Assembly: GCF_019599265.1 (NCBI RefSeq)
Contig: NZ_JAHZTC010000006.1
Coordinates: 169,882-233,881, forward strand
Reading direction: 5' to 3'
DNA length: 64,000 bases
DNA from: Pontibacter sp. HSC-14F20
GTDB taxonomy: Bacteria; Bacteroidota; Bacteroidia; Cytophagales; Hymenobacteraceae
Part shown: in pieces, positions 45,547 through 54,349 of the stretch
Layout: every line of letters starts with the position of its first letter
How positions within the stretch are numbered: position 1 is the stretch's first letter
Made by a program: the position numbers and the translations under genes
Notes under the pieces: generated by a model
The model's input: only the letters and a program-made list of their open reading frames with translations
Told to the model about the DNA's origin: nothing
Database searches by the model: none

Positions 45547-48500
45547 CGCGTTGCCTTATTACCGGTGTTCTGCTCTTGCTGCTGAGCCTGACTGTGCTGG
45601 GCCAGGCACCTGTGAACAACCGGCATTGCAAGTGGCTATACCTGACTGACTATCCCCAGCAGCTCGATACGCTGACAATTGATGTCAACACCATCACAAT
45701 TGTTGGCCCCCGCAAAGACCAGATCAAGTTTGACTACAATTACTATACCCACGAGTTCAAGTTAACCGAGTTTCCAGCACCTACTTATCAGATCCTCGAT
45801 ACGCTGGGAAACATGGTGCCTATACCTGACTCGGTGCTGGTGTGCTACAGAACGTTGCCATTAAGCCTGGCCAAGCCCGCTTTCCGCCGCGACATCATGA
45901 AGCTCGACCGGAGTGGCTCGCCGGGAGAGTTGTATAAGGAAGATTTTGCTCAACGGGAAGAAATTTTCAAGACGCCCGGGCTGAACAAAACGGGTAGTAT
46001 CTCGCGCGGTATTTCCTTCGGCAACACACAGAACGTATTTGTAAACTCGGCACTGAACCTGCAGCTTGATGGCAAACTGACCGACGACATCAGCATAACG
46101 GCCGCTATCACAGATCAGAATATACCTTTCCAGCCGGAGGGAAATACGCAGCAACTGAATGAGTTTGACAGGGTATACATCACGCTCAAGCATAAGCAAT
46201 GGCAGCTGTCAGCGGGAGATGTAGTGCTACGAAGCAAGCCCTCTTATTTCATGCAGTTTTACAAAAATGTGCAGGGCGGAGCTTTTGAGACCACCTTCGG
46301 CAAATCACCGGAGAAACTGGGTACTACTACCGTGGCTGCTTCAGTGTCGAAAGGCAAATTTGCTTCACAGGCCGTAGAGGCACTGGAAGGAGTGCAAGGG
46401 CCTTACCGCCTGCGTGGACCAAATAACGAGCGCTTTATCATTGTGCTGGCTAACTCGGAGCGGGTGTTTCTGGACGGTCGCCTGCTGACCCGCGGCTTCG
46501 ATTTCGATTATGTGATTGATTATAACCAGGCCGAGATCACTTTTACAACCCGCCATGTCATCACCAAAAATTCCCGCATTCGGGTAGACTTTGAATACTC
46601 TGACCTGAACTATAGCCGCAGCGTCTACCACGCCAGCCATTACCAGCAGCTAGGAAAAGTACAGGTATATGCCAACTACTACAACGAGTCCGACAATCCG
46701 AACAACCTGCTGCACCTCGACCTGCGCGACGATGAAAAACGCCTGCTCGCAGGTATAGGCGATAGTCTGGATATGGCTGTAACCTCGGGTGCAACGCAGG
46801 TTCCTTTTGATCCGGCGCAAGTGCTGTATGCCCAACGCGACACGCTGGTAGATGGCCTGCCCCAACAGGTATATGTGTTCTCCAGCAACCCGGATTCAGC
46901 GATTTATAATGTGCGCTTCTCGGAAGTAGGAGCTAACAGAGGCAACTACGTGTCATCCAATAATGCGGTGAATGGCAGGGTGTACCGCTGGGTGGCTCCG
47001 GTTAATGGCGTTTCGCAGGGTAACTATGCTCCGGTACGTATACTTCCCACACCCCGCAAAAAACAACTGATCACGCTGGGTGGGAATTATGAACTGCAGA
47101 AAGGCGTGAATTTCTTCTTGGAAGGAGCCGCTTCGCAAAATGACTTAAACCGCTTCTCCCGCCTTGATGCGCAGGACGACAACGGAGCTGCCATGCGGGT
47201 TGGGTATATCGTACAGGACCGGGAGCTTTCTCTTTTGGGCAAGTATCGGCTGAACAGTACACTTAATTACGAGTACACCGACGTGAACTTCGAGCCCATC
47301 GACCGGTATCGTCCTATTGAGTTTGACCGTGACTGGAGTCTGGACAACCCAAATCAGAAAGCCGAAGACCATATTTTTAATTTTTCGGTAGGAGCGGTGC
47401 AGGATCCGCAGAACCTGGTGAATTACCGCGTCAGCCGTCGCTACCGGCATCAGCAGGTGGATGGTACCCAGCACCAGCTGGATCTGAACCGTGCGTTTGG
47501 CAAGCTGGAATTGCGAAACAGTTTCTTCATGCTCCACAGTGAGCAGGCTACTCGCGAGTCGGAATGGTATAGGGGAGATATGGGGGTCAGGTATAAACTC
47601 GGCAAAATTGAGCCCGGCTACATATACCGCTTTGATAAAAATACACTTACTGCCATCGGGAGCGATTCGGTGACTGGCTCGGCCATGTATTTTGACGAGC
47701 ACCTGTTCTTTATAGAAAGCCCTGATACAGCCAAAACCCGTTTCCGGGTAGACTATAGTTATCGCACCGACCTGCGCCCGACGGTAATGGGAGAAATGGG
47801 AGCGCCGGAAGTAGGGCAAACGTACAACGCCATGCTCCAGCGCAGGTATGGCCGCGATAGTGACATTGCCCTGCAGGCTACTTACAGGAACCTGGAACTA
47901 GAGCAGGGGCAGGATGAGGAAACTGTGCAGTCACGCATTGATTGGAACACTTCTTTTCTGGATGGCAGCTTCCGATCTGAGATGAGCTACTCGGTGGGTA
48001 CAGGCCGTGAACTGAAGCGTATCTTTGTTTTCAGGGAAACCATGCCGGGGCAGGGTACGCACTACCTCCGCGAAGGCGGTAATCCCAACGACCTGAATGA
48101 TTACCTCGAGGCACAAACGGTGGACCAACGCCGCTTCATCAAAGTTTTTTTGCCGACAGATGAGTACATCAACGCCTACACTAACCGCTTCACGTACCGG
48201 CTGAACAGTAATGTACCCCGTAGTTGGCGAAGCGCTGAAGGCTTCAAAGGTTTTATGGCTAAGTTTTCGGCTTTGAGTTTTGTAAGCATCGATAAGAAAA
48301 CAACAGATGATGAGGTGATGAACCGCTTCAATCCATTTAGTGAAGATTTCGAGGATGAGTTTCTGATCTCGCTGATAAAGTCGCTTCGGAACACGCTTTA
48401 CTTTAACCGAAGTAACCCGAAGTATGGCCTGGAATATACCGTGCAGCAGAATCAGCAGAAGTCGCTACTAGCTAATGGGACCGAAACCCGAAGCGTGGAG

Positions 48501-49025
48501 AACCACCAGGTAATTGCCCGCCTGAACCTGAATGAAGTGCTAAGCTCTAAGGTCAGCCTGGCTCAGAATGTACGCGATAACCGCTCTAACTTTCTGAGTT
48601 CAAAAAACTTCAGTATTGTGTCGCAGGAGTTGACGCCGGAGCTGGCTTATCAGCCCAATGCCAAGCTGCGCTTTACGGGCACTTACCAACTGGCGCTGCG
48701 CAAAGACAAACTGTCTCCCGCTGATGCTGAGCAGCAAGCCACTTTTCATGAACTGGGATTGGAAACGAAACTAAGCCAAGTGAGCAAGCGAACCGTATCC
48801 GGCCTTGTGCGATGGGTAAATATCGAGTTTGATGGTGATATGAACTCCTATGTGGGATACGAGATACTCAATGCCCTGCGTCCCGGCAATAACCTGACCT
48901 GGTCTTTTAATGTGCAGCAGCGACTGAGCAATGGCCTCAATATCTCGCTCAATTACGACGGGCGAAAAGCAAACAGTGTAGGAGCGGTGCATACCGGGCG
49001 CACACAGGTTTCGGTGCTGTTCTAG
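45543..49025 (+). CDS. Large outer-membrane beta-barrel protein, possibly SprA-related
   Basis: The 1160-residue product starts at the ATG of the ATGA overlap with the kinase and has a signal peptide (residues 1-22, ending VLGQ). The rest is rich in alternating polar/hydrophobic strands ending in aromatic residues (FDYVIDYNQAEITF, SRIRVDFEYSDLNYS, LELRNSFFMLHS), as in outer-membrane barrels, and it ends with a strand closing in VSVLF. The DYVIDYNxAEITF-xxRIRVDFEY block recalls SprA-type proteins of gliding bacteria, but the protein is less than half the length of SprA, so it is not that T9SS component. Function is unknown. Coupling to the kinase suggests a common pathway, by inference. Confidence 0.6.
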   Translation: MTRCLITGVLLLLLSLTVLGQAPVNNRHCKWLYLTDYPQQLDTLTIDVNTITIVGPRKDQIKFDYNYYTHEFKLTEFPAPTYQILDTLGNMVPIPDSVLVCYRTLPLSLAKPAFRRDIMKLDRSGSPGELYKEDFAQREEIFKTPGLNKTGSISRGISFGNTQNVFVNSALNLQLDGKLTDDISITAAITDQNIPFQPEGNTQQLNEFDRVYITLKHKQWQLSAGDVVLRSKPSYFMQFYKNVQGGAFETTFGKSPEKLGTTTVAASVSKGKFASQAVEALEGVQGPYRLRGPNNERFIIVLANSERVFLDGRLLTRGFDFDYVIDYNQAEITFTTRHVITKNSRIRVDFEYSDLNYSRSVYHASHYQQLGKVQVYANYYNESDNPNNLLHLDLRDDEKRLLAGIGDSLDMAVTSGATQVPFDPAQVLYAQRDTLVDGLPQQVYVFSSNPDSAIYNVRFSEVGANRGNYVSSNNAVNGRVYRWVAPVNGVSQGNYAPVRILPTPRKKQLITLGGNYELQKGVNFFLEGAASQNDLNRFSRLDAQDDNGAAMRVGYIVQDRELSLLGKYRLNSTLNYEYTDVNFEPIDRYRPIEFDRDWSLDNPNQKAEDHIFNFSVGAVQDPQNLVNYRVSRRYRHQQVDGTQHQLDLNRAFGKLELRNSFFMLHSEQATRESEWYRGDMGVRYKLGKIEPGYIYRFDKNTLTAIGSDSVTGSAMYFDEHLFFIESPDTAKTRFRVDYSYRTDLRPTVMGEMGAPEVGQTYNAMLQRRYGRDSDIALQATYRNLELEQGQDEETVQSRIDWNTSFLDGSFRSEMSYSVGTGRELKRIFVFRETMPGQGTHYLREGGNPNDLNDYLEAQTVDQRRFIKVFLPTDEYINAYTNRFTYRLNSNVPRSWRSAEGFKGFMAKFSALSFVSIDKKTTDDEVMNRFNPFSEDFEDEFLISLIKSLRNTLYFNRSNPKYGLEYTVQQNQQKSLLANGTETRSVENHQVIARLNLNEVLSSKVSLAQNVRDNRSNFLSSKNFSIVSQELTPELAYQPNAKLRFTGTYQLALRKDKLSPADAEQQATFHELGLETKLSQVSKRTVSGLVRWVNIEFDGDMNSYVGYEILNALRPGNNLTWSFNVQQRLSNGLNISLNYDGRKANSVGAVHTGRTQVSVLF

Positions 49026-49122
49026 GAGGCTTATTTTATCCGAGTTTTGCTAGATTGAATGGAAATTGTGCGATATATATATTTAGAGGCTTGAGCATTG
49101 CATACAGTTTATTATCAATCAG

Positions 49123-49560
49123 ATGAGATACACGATGTTAGTTTTTGGTATGTTGTTATATTTTCTTTCTGCAGCACCTACTCTGGGACAAGAGAACGCT
49201 GCCATACCTGATAGTTTGAAACCACTCCAGCAGAGTGGATGGGCTTGGGAATTGAAGGAACCAGTAGGCGACCACACATCTGAAGAAGGGAAAATTGTCT
49301 ACCGGCTTACAATTAGTAGTGCAGGAGAGCTGGCAGGAATAGAGCTGATTGAGCGTACTGTAAGTGAGGAAGCAGAACGAATTTACCGTAATGCAACATC
49401 TAAAATGACCTTCAGGAGAATAGGTGAAGCCACTATGCCTGCTGAGCAGACATCAGGTATAATAACCTATGTGCTTCGAAACCGAGGGGATTCGGTTACA
49501 CCCGAAAGAAAGAATCCAAGGTATCGACAGCGCAAAATAAAAACCACTAAGAGTATTTAA
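49123..49560 (+). CDS. Small secreted protein with TonB-C-like fold, unknown function
   Basis: The 145-residue product has a signal peptide (residues 1-22, ending TLGQ). The core GKIVYRLTISSAGELAGIELIERT, ending SGIITYVLRNRG, has the pattern of the C-terminal domain of TonB-like proteins, but there is no membrane anchor or Pro-rich spacer, so it is not an energy transducer. The tail is basic. It lies 97 bases after the barrel protein gene and may be its partner. Confidence 0.5.
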   Translation: MRYTMLVFGMLLYFLSAAPTLGQENAAIPDSLKPLQQSGWAWELKEPVGDHTSEEGKIVYRLTISSAGELAGIELIERTVSEEAERIYRNATSKMTFRRIGEATMPAEQTSGIITYVLRNRGDSVTPERKNPRYRQRKIKTTKSI

Positions 49561-49580
49561 GTAGTTATCACAAATATAAA

Positions 49581-49610
49581 TGCCCCGCCTCTGAAATCAT
49601 AAGCGGGGCA
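49581..49610 (-). terminator. Probable terminator of hldD
   Basis: TGCCCCGC (49581-49588) pairs with GCGGGGCA (49603-49610). On the minus strand the stem is followed by TTTATATTTG, which suits the end of hldD; the plus side lacks a T-run. A CTATACCT octamer lies right beside it (49614). Confidence 0.7.
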
Positions 49611-49650
49611 TAGCTATACCTGCCAAACATTAATCATTCGGCATTAATCA

Positions 49651-50616
49651 TTAATAATACTTTCCCTCCATCAGGTAATTCTGCACATAGTCCTTCACAC
49701 CTTCCTCTAAGGTATAGAACTCACGATCGTAACCGATAGAGCGAAGCTTATTCATGTTAGCTTCGGTGAAGTACTGGTAATTGTCGCGTAAGTTCTCCGG
49801 GGTGTCCATGAAGTCGATGTTGGGTGCTATACCCATAGCATCGAATGTGTTGAGCGCCAAAGCCATAAAAGTGCGGGCCTTACCAGAACCAAGGTTGTAA
49901 ATGCCGGAGTTTTTGCGGTGCTGCATCAGAAACATACATACCTCTACCACATCTTTTACATACACAAAATCCCTCATCTGTTCGCCGTCAGCATAGTCGG
50001 GGTTGTGAGAGCGGAAAAGCTTCATGCTACCCTTTTCTTTGATCTGATTATAGGCATGGAAAATAACAGAAGCCATCTTGCCTTTGTGGTACTCGTTGGG
50101 ACCGTATACGTTGAAGAACTTCAGGCCAGCCCAGAAGAAAGGCTTCGCCGTCTGCTCCAGTGCCCATTTATCGAAATCGTTTTTAGAGTCACCGTATGGG
50201 TTGAGCGGTTTTAGCAATGGAATTGTCGCCTCTTCGTCGTCATACCCCAGGGTGCCGGAGCCGTAAGTGGCCGCCGAGGAAGCGTATACCAGCGGAATCT
50301 GATACTCGCAGCAGGCATTCCATACTTTCTTAGAGTAGTTCAGGTTGAGCAGGTCAAACACGTCTTTGTTGAACTCCGTGGTATCGGTGCGGGCGCCCAG
50401 GTGAAAGATGAATTCTACTTCTTCGTAGTTATCGTCCAGCCACTCAAAGAAACCGTCACGGTCAACATACTCCTTTATCTTTTTTCCTTTCAGGTTTCCT
50501 TCTTTTTTGGCGACAGAGAAATTGTCTACCACCACGATATCATTAAAATTAGCTGCGTTGAGCCTGCTCACAAGGCAACTTGCAATAAAGCCGGCAGCAC
50601 CAGTTACAACGATCAT
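49651..50616 (-). CDS. hldD: ADP-L-glycero-D-manno-heptose 6-epimerase
   Basis: The 321-residue short-chain dehydrogenase-like protein starts MIVVTGAAGFIASCLVSRLN (NAD(P)-binding Rossmann motif), followed by VVVDNFS, FHLGARTDTTE, the catalytic block NPYGDSKNDFDKW (Tyr-x3-Lys), and FNVYGPNEYHKGKMASV typical of HldD. It converts the heptose precursor for the inner core of lipopolysaccharide. The lpxB gene for lipid A lies 2.5 kb away on the other strand. The gene stands alone with its own terminator. Confidence 0.93.
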   Translation of the reverse strand: MIVVTGAAGFIASCLVSRLNAANFNDIVVVDNFSVAKKEGNLKGKKIKEYVDRDGFFEWLDDNYEEVEFIFHLGARTDTTEFNKDVFDLLNLNYSKKVWNACCEYQIPLVYASSAATYGSGTLGYDDEEATIPLLKPLNPYGDSKNDFDKWALEQTAKPFFWAGLKFFNVYGPNEYHKGKMASVIFHAYNQIKEKGSMKLFRSHNPDYADGEQMRDFVYVKDVVEVCMFLMQHRKNSGIYNLGSGKARTFMALALNTFDAMGIAPNIDFMDTPENLRDNYQYFTEANMNKLRSIGYDREFYTLEEGVKDYVQNYLMEGKYY

Positions 50617-50725
50617 AATTCAGTTTTATAGGCTGTAAAGTAATATTGCGTTAAATTTACGAAAATAAACGGAGCCGAAGCGCACATCGCCGTGGTGCTC
50701 CTCAATCAGAAACCGATCTATATCC

Positions 50726-51622
50726 TTGTATCCATACCTGAACAAGTTTTTGGCAATATGTCTGCTGCTCTTTTGCTGTGCCTGCAGCTCCGAAAAAGAA
50801 GAACAGGCAGGGGAGGAGTTGGTGTTGCAGGATGACCTGGGACGTGCTATTAAACTAAAGAGACAGCCGGAACGCGTGATGGCCTTTGCCTCTTCCATGA
50901 CCGAAATGCTCTTTGCCATTTGCGATACAGCCTCCATTGTCGCTCGCTCCCCTCAGTGCGACTATCCGGCCGGGGTATACAGCAAGCCTATTGTAAATAA
51001 TTATCCTGTCGATTTAGAGCAGGTGCTATCCCTGAAGCCAGACCTGATCTTTACGGTAGAAGGTATAACCCCCCTGGATATGGCTGCCCGGCTGCAAGAG
51101 CTAGGTATACCTGTCTATTATCAGAAGTATCGCAGCGTAGCGGATATTCTGGAAGGTATAGAAGACATTGGCCGCATCATGAACCGTGAACAACAGGCAA
51201 ACTACTTGGCCGACTCACTGCGACAGCAAGTGCAGGAGATCGAGCGCAGGTATAGCGGGCTGGCACAGCAGCAGCGGGTACTCACCATTACCTGGAGCGA
51301 CCCAATTTATGTGTATGGCCAGAACACCATCCTGACAGATCAGCTGCGGATACTCGGGGCTCAAAATGCTGTGCAGGAAGTATTCGATCAGCCATACCCG
51401 GCACTTACGCGGGAGTACATACTCAAAATGAACCCGGACGTGCTGTTAGGAGGAAGTGTTGAGCGACTGGAGCAGGAGTTCTTTAGTCTATACCCGGAGC
51501 TGCGTAAGATTGCCGCTTACCAGAACAAACGCATTTACCAACCTACTGGAAACTTGATTGAACGGCCAAGCCCCCGGGTAGTAGAGTCGATCCGCGAACT
51601 AGAAAGTTTTCTATACCCATGA
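50726..51622 (+). CDS. ABC transporter substrate-binding lipoprotein, BtuF/FepB-like
   Basis: The 298-residue protein has a lipoprotein signal (LLLFCCACSSEKE, acylated Cys near residue 20) and the class III binding-protein pattern: VLQDDLGRAIKLKRQPERV, FASSMTEMLFAI, LSLKPDLIFT and LGIPVYYQ. These proteins bind iron complexes or cobalamin in the periplasm. The frame has only a TTG start at 50726; no ATG fits the signal peptide. Its stop overlaps the start of the permease (ATGA). Confidence 0.87.
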   Translation: MYPYLNKFLAICLLLFCCACSSEKEEQAGEELVLQDDLGRAIKLKRQPERVMAFASSMTEMLFAICDTASIVARSPQCDYPAGVYSKPIVNNYPVDLEQVLSLKPDLIFTVEGITPLDMAARLQELGIPVYYQKYRSVADILEGIEDIGRIMNREQQANYLADSLRQQVQEIERRYSGLAQQQRVLTITWSDPIYVYGQNTILTDQLRILGAQNAVQEVFDQPYPALTREYILKMNPDVLLGGSVERLEQEFFSLYPELRKIAAYQNKRIYQPTGNLIERPSPRVVESIRELESFLYP

Positions 51623-52626
51623 GCAGAGCGCTATACTTTGCAGGGGCTATCCTGCTGATCCTGGTGGCGCTGGTGCTCGGGCTGCAGGTAGGTACATTTG
51701 AGGTGGACTTGGCTACGATTCAGGAGGCTTTCTTTCATTACGACCCTGATAACACCACGCACTTTGCTATTACGCACCTTCGTCTGCCCCGACTCTTGCT
51801 GGCTTTGGTGGTAGGAGCATCACTAGCTTTTTGCGGTTACCTTATGCAGGCCATGGTCAACAACGGACTGGCGGACCCATACCTGTTGGGTACTGCTTCC
51901 GGCGCATCGTTAGGTGCTGTGATCGTGTTCTTTGGTTTTGTTGAAGTATCAATCGGAGGCATTTACATGCCGCCCGTGTTTGCCCTAATAGGAGCTTTTG
52001 TGGTAACGCTGGTTGTAGTAGTGCTCGGCTACCGGAAGCGCCAGCTTATACCTGCGCAGTTGCTATTAGCAGGTATAGCCATCAGTTCGCTAGTCACGGC
52101 TATGGTCGGGTTACTCACTTTTCTGTCTGATTCAGAAGGAAAACTCAAGTCGGTGATATTCTGGTCGATGGGTAGCTTTGAGAGGGCTAGTTGGTCGCTG
52201 CTGCCATACCCTGCTACAGCCTTGCTTGTTGCGCTTTTGCTATTTGCTTTTCTGCAGAAGCAACTTAACATTTTGCTGCTCGGTGCCGACCGGGCACAGG
52301 CTTTGGGGGTGAATGTGGCGCAAACTCGATGGGCCATTCTTGGTGCTGTTTCGGTGGTAACGGGCTTTGCAGTGGCTACCTCCGGGCCTATTGGTTTTGT
52401 AGGTCTGATCATTCCGCACGTCACCCGTGGGCTGATGGGAGCGACCGGTAAGAGCAACTTGCTTTTCTGCGCCTTTGTGGGCGGTCTGTTCATGCTCCTC
52501 TGCGATCTTCTGTCCCGGATTTTATATCCGCCGGCCGGTCTCCCAATTGGAATCATTACATCGTTCTTTGGTGTTCCTTTCTTCGTATATTTGCTGTCCC
52601 AAAAGAATTATAAGTTTAGCAGTTAA
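51619..52626 (+). CDS. FecCD/BtuC-family ABC permease
   Basis: The 335-residue inner-membrane protein has about ten helices. Blocks LRLPRLLLALVVGASLAFCGYLMQAMVNNGLADPYLLGTASGA are split here by function: the RLPR and GASLA motifs, and the later GPIGFVGLIIPHVTRGLMG (ATPase-contact loop). It pairs with the binding lipoprotein upstream. No ATP-binding subunit follows: the next gene is QueD-like. The ATPase must be elsewhere in the genome. Confidence 0.92.
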   Translation: MSRALYFAGAILLILVALVLGLQVGTFEVDLATIQEAFFHYDPDNTTHFAITHLRLPRLLLALVVGASLAFCGYLMQAMVNNGLADPYLLGTASGASLGAVIVFFGFVEVSIGGIYMPPVFALIGAFVVTLVVVVLGYRKRQLIPAQLLLAGIAISSLVTAMVGLLTFLSDSEGKLKSVIFWSMGSFERASWSLLPYPATALLVALLLFAFLQKQLNILLLGADRAQALGVNVAQTRWAILGAVSVVTGFAVATSGPIGFVGLIIPHVTRGLMGATGKSNLLFCAFVGGLFMLLCDLLSRILYPPAGLPIGIITSFFGVPFFVYLLSQKNYKFSS

Positions 52627-53043
52627 ATGATTTACGTAAGCAGATTAGAGCATTTTAACGCAGCCCACAAGCTGCACAACCCGAACTGGTCGTTGGCGAA
52701 GAATAAGGAGGTTTTCGGGCCATGTGCGAATACCAACTGGCATGGGCACAATTATGAACTGATCGTGACTGTAAAGGGCAAACCGGATCCGGATACCGGT
52801 TTTGTGATTGACCTCAAAAAGCTGAGTACACTTATCCGCAAAAACATCATCGAGAAGGTAGACCATAAGAACCTGAACCTCGATGTAGCCTTTATGGAAG
52901 ATAAACTGGCCAGCACTGAGAACCTGGTAGTAGAGTTCTGGAAAATTCTGGAGCCTAAAATCGCTGAAATTTCCCAAGCCAAGCTCCATAGCCTCAAATT
53001 ATATGAAACCCCACGTAACTACGTGGAGTATTTTGGCGAATAA
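52627..53043 (+). CDS. queD: 6-pyruvoyl-tetrahydropterin synthase family (QueD-like)
   Basis: The 138-residue protein has the zinc-binding His of FNAAHKL (residue about 15), the catalytic Cys of GPCANTNWHGHNYEL with the HGH zinc pair, the VDHKNLN block, and a late KLYET end. This is the T-fold QueD/PTPS family. QueD makes 6-carboxytetrahydropterin for queuosine; some relatives work in folate or biopterin. Its ATG directly follows the stop of the permease, but a functional link to the transporter is doubtful. Confidence 0.9.
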   Translation: MIYVSRLEHFNAAHKLHNPNWSLAKNKEVFGPCANTNWHGHNYELIVTVKGKPDPDTGFVIDLKKLSTLIRKNIIEKVDHKNLNLDVAFMEDKLASTENLVVEFWKILEPKIAEISQAKLHSLKLYETPRNYVEYFGE

Positions 53044-53128
53044 GCAATCATAGCCATTTGGCTATACCTGTTCCATTGCTTTCTTCGTTTCTGCCTTAGT
53101 CAGGCGGCCCCAAACGCATACACATTAC

Positions 53129-54247
53129 ATGAAATATTACATTATAGCCGGCGAACGCTCAGGCGATCTGCACGCTTCTAATCTCATCAAACAGCTCCGG
53201 AAACAAGATCCCGAGGCTGACATAAGAGGTTGGGGAGGCGATATGATGCAGGAGGCCGGCATGCACCTGGTCAAGCACTACCAGGAGATGGCCTTTATGG
53301 GCTTTGCGGAGGCTGCCGTCAATTTTTTCAAAATACTGGGTTTCCTACGTGAGTGTAAAGAGGATATCACAGCCTTTAAGCCGGATGTGATTATTCTGGT
53401 AGATTATGCCGGTTTCAACATGCGGATTGCCAAGTTCGCTAAAGAACACGGTTTAAAAGTGTTCTACTATATCTCCCCCAAGATTTGGGCCTGGAACCAA
53501 GGGCGCGTACACAAAATCAAACGCCTTGTTGACCGCATGTTTGTGATTATGCCTTTTGAGGAAGAATTTTATGGTCGTTTCGATTACGAAGTGGACTATA
53601 TCGGCAATCCGGTAGCAGATTCAGTGAACGACCATGTGGTGGCACCTGATTTCAGAGTTCGGAACCATATTCAGAACAACAAACCCATCATAGCACTGTT
53701 GCCAGGTAGCCGTAAGCAGGAGATCGAAAACATGCTGGAGGTGATGCTGAGCGTACTGCCTTCCTTCCGCGATTACCAGTTTATTGTGGCAGGCGTCTCT
53801 AACTTCTCAAAAGAGTATTACGAGCAGTACAATAAAGATCCGAACATCAAGATTGTTTACGACCAGACTTACGACCTGCTCTCGCATGCAAAAGCGGCGC
53901 TTGTCACCTCAGGAACGGCTACACTTGAAACCGCACTGTTTGACGTGCCGCAAGTCGTGTGCTACAAGACGAGCGCCATTTCCTATGCCATTGGTAAGCG
54001 TATAATCAAGGTGCCGTATATCTCGCTCGTTAATCTAATTGCCGATAAGCCCGTCGTAGCTGAGTTGATTCAGGAGGATTTCACAGCCAAAAAGATTGTA
54101 GCTGAGCTGAAAAACATTCTGTTTGATAAGTATGCCATGCAGAAGCAGCAGGAGGGCTATGCGCTTGTGAAGAAGAAAATAGGAGAGTACCGTACCGCCG
54201 AGCGTGCTGCAGAACTGATGGTAAGTTATTTGAAGGATGAGGTATAA
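53129..54247 (+). CDS. lpxB: Lipid-A-disaccharide synthase
   Basis: The 372-residue glycosyltransferase starts MKYYIIAGERSGDLHASNLI, the LpxB signature, with WGGDMMQEAG, YYISPKIWAWNQGRVHKIK, DYIGNPVADSV and LLPGSRKQEI in order, and TSGTATLETALFDVPQVVCYKT at the sugar-nucleotide site. It joins UDP-diacylglucosamine and lipid X to form the lipid A disaccharide at the inner membrane. Length is normal. It stands alone before a bidirectional terminator. Confidence 0.95.
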   Translation: MKYYIIAGERSGDLHASNLIKQLRKQDPEADIRGWGGDMMQEAGMHLVKHYQEMAFMGFAEAAVNFFKILGFLRECKEDITAFKPDVIILVDYAGFNMRIAKFAKEHGLKVFYYISPKIWAWNQGRVHKIKRLVDRMFVIMPFEEEFYGRFDYEVDYIGNPVADSVNDHVVAPDFRVRNHIQNNKPIIALLPGSRKQEIENMLEVMLSVLPSFRDYQFIVAGVSNFSKEYYEQYNKDPNIKIVYDQTYDLLSHAKAALVTSGTATLETALFDVPQVVCYKTSAISYAIGKRIIKVPYISLVNLIADKPVVAELIQEDFTAKKIVAELKNILFDKYAMQKQQEGYALVKKKIGEYRTAERAAELMVSYLKDEV

Positions 54248-54286
54248 ACGATAATTCCACATAGCGTTGTGCTATACCTATACCTA

Positions 54287-54335
54287 AAAAAGAGAGGGCC
54301 TCAGCTGCATAAAGCTGAGGCCCTCTCTTTTTATC
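54287..54335. terminator. Bidirectional terminator between lpxB and clpX
   Basis: A perfect 16-base stem (54291-54306 with 54313-54328, GAGGCC core, 6-base loop) has an A-tract on its left and TTTTTATCTTT on its right, so it can stop transcription from both converging genes. Two overlapping CTATACCT octamers precede it (54271-54284). Confidence 0.92.
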
Positions 54336-54349
54336 TTTCTATACCTTAC

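Noticed and set aside
45543..49025. SprA, the T9SS translocon
   Set aside because: Some motifs are similar, but the protein has 1160 residues where SprA has more than 2000; named only as possibly related.
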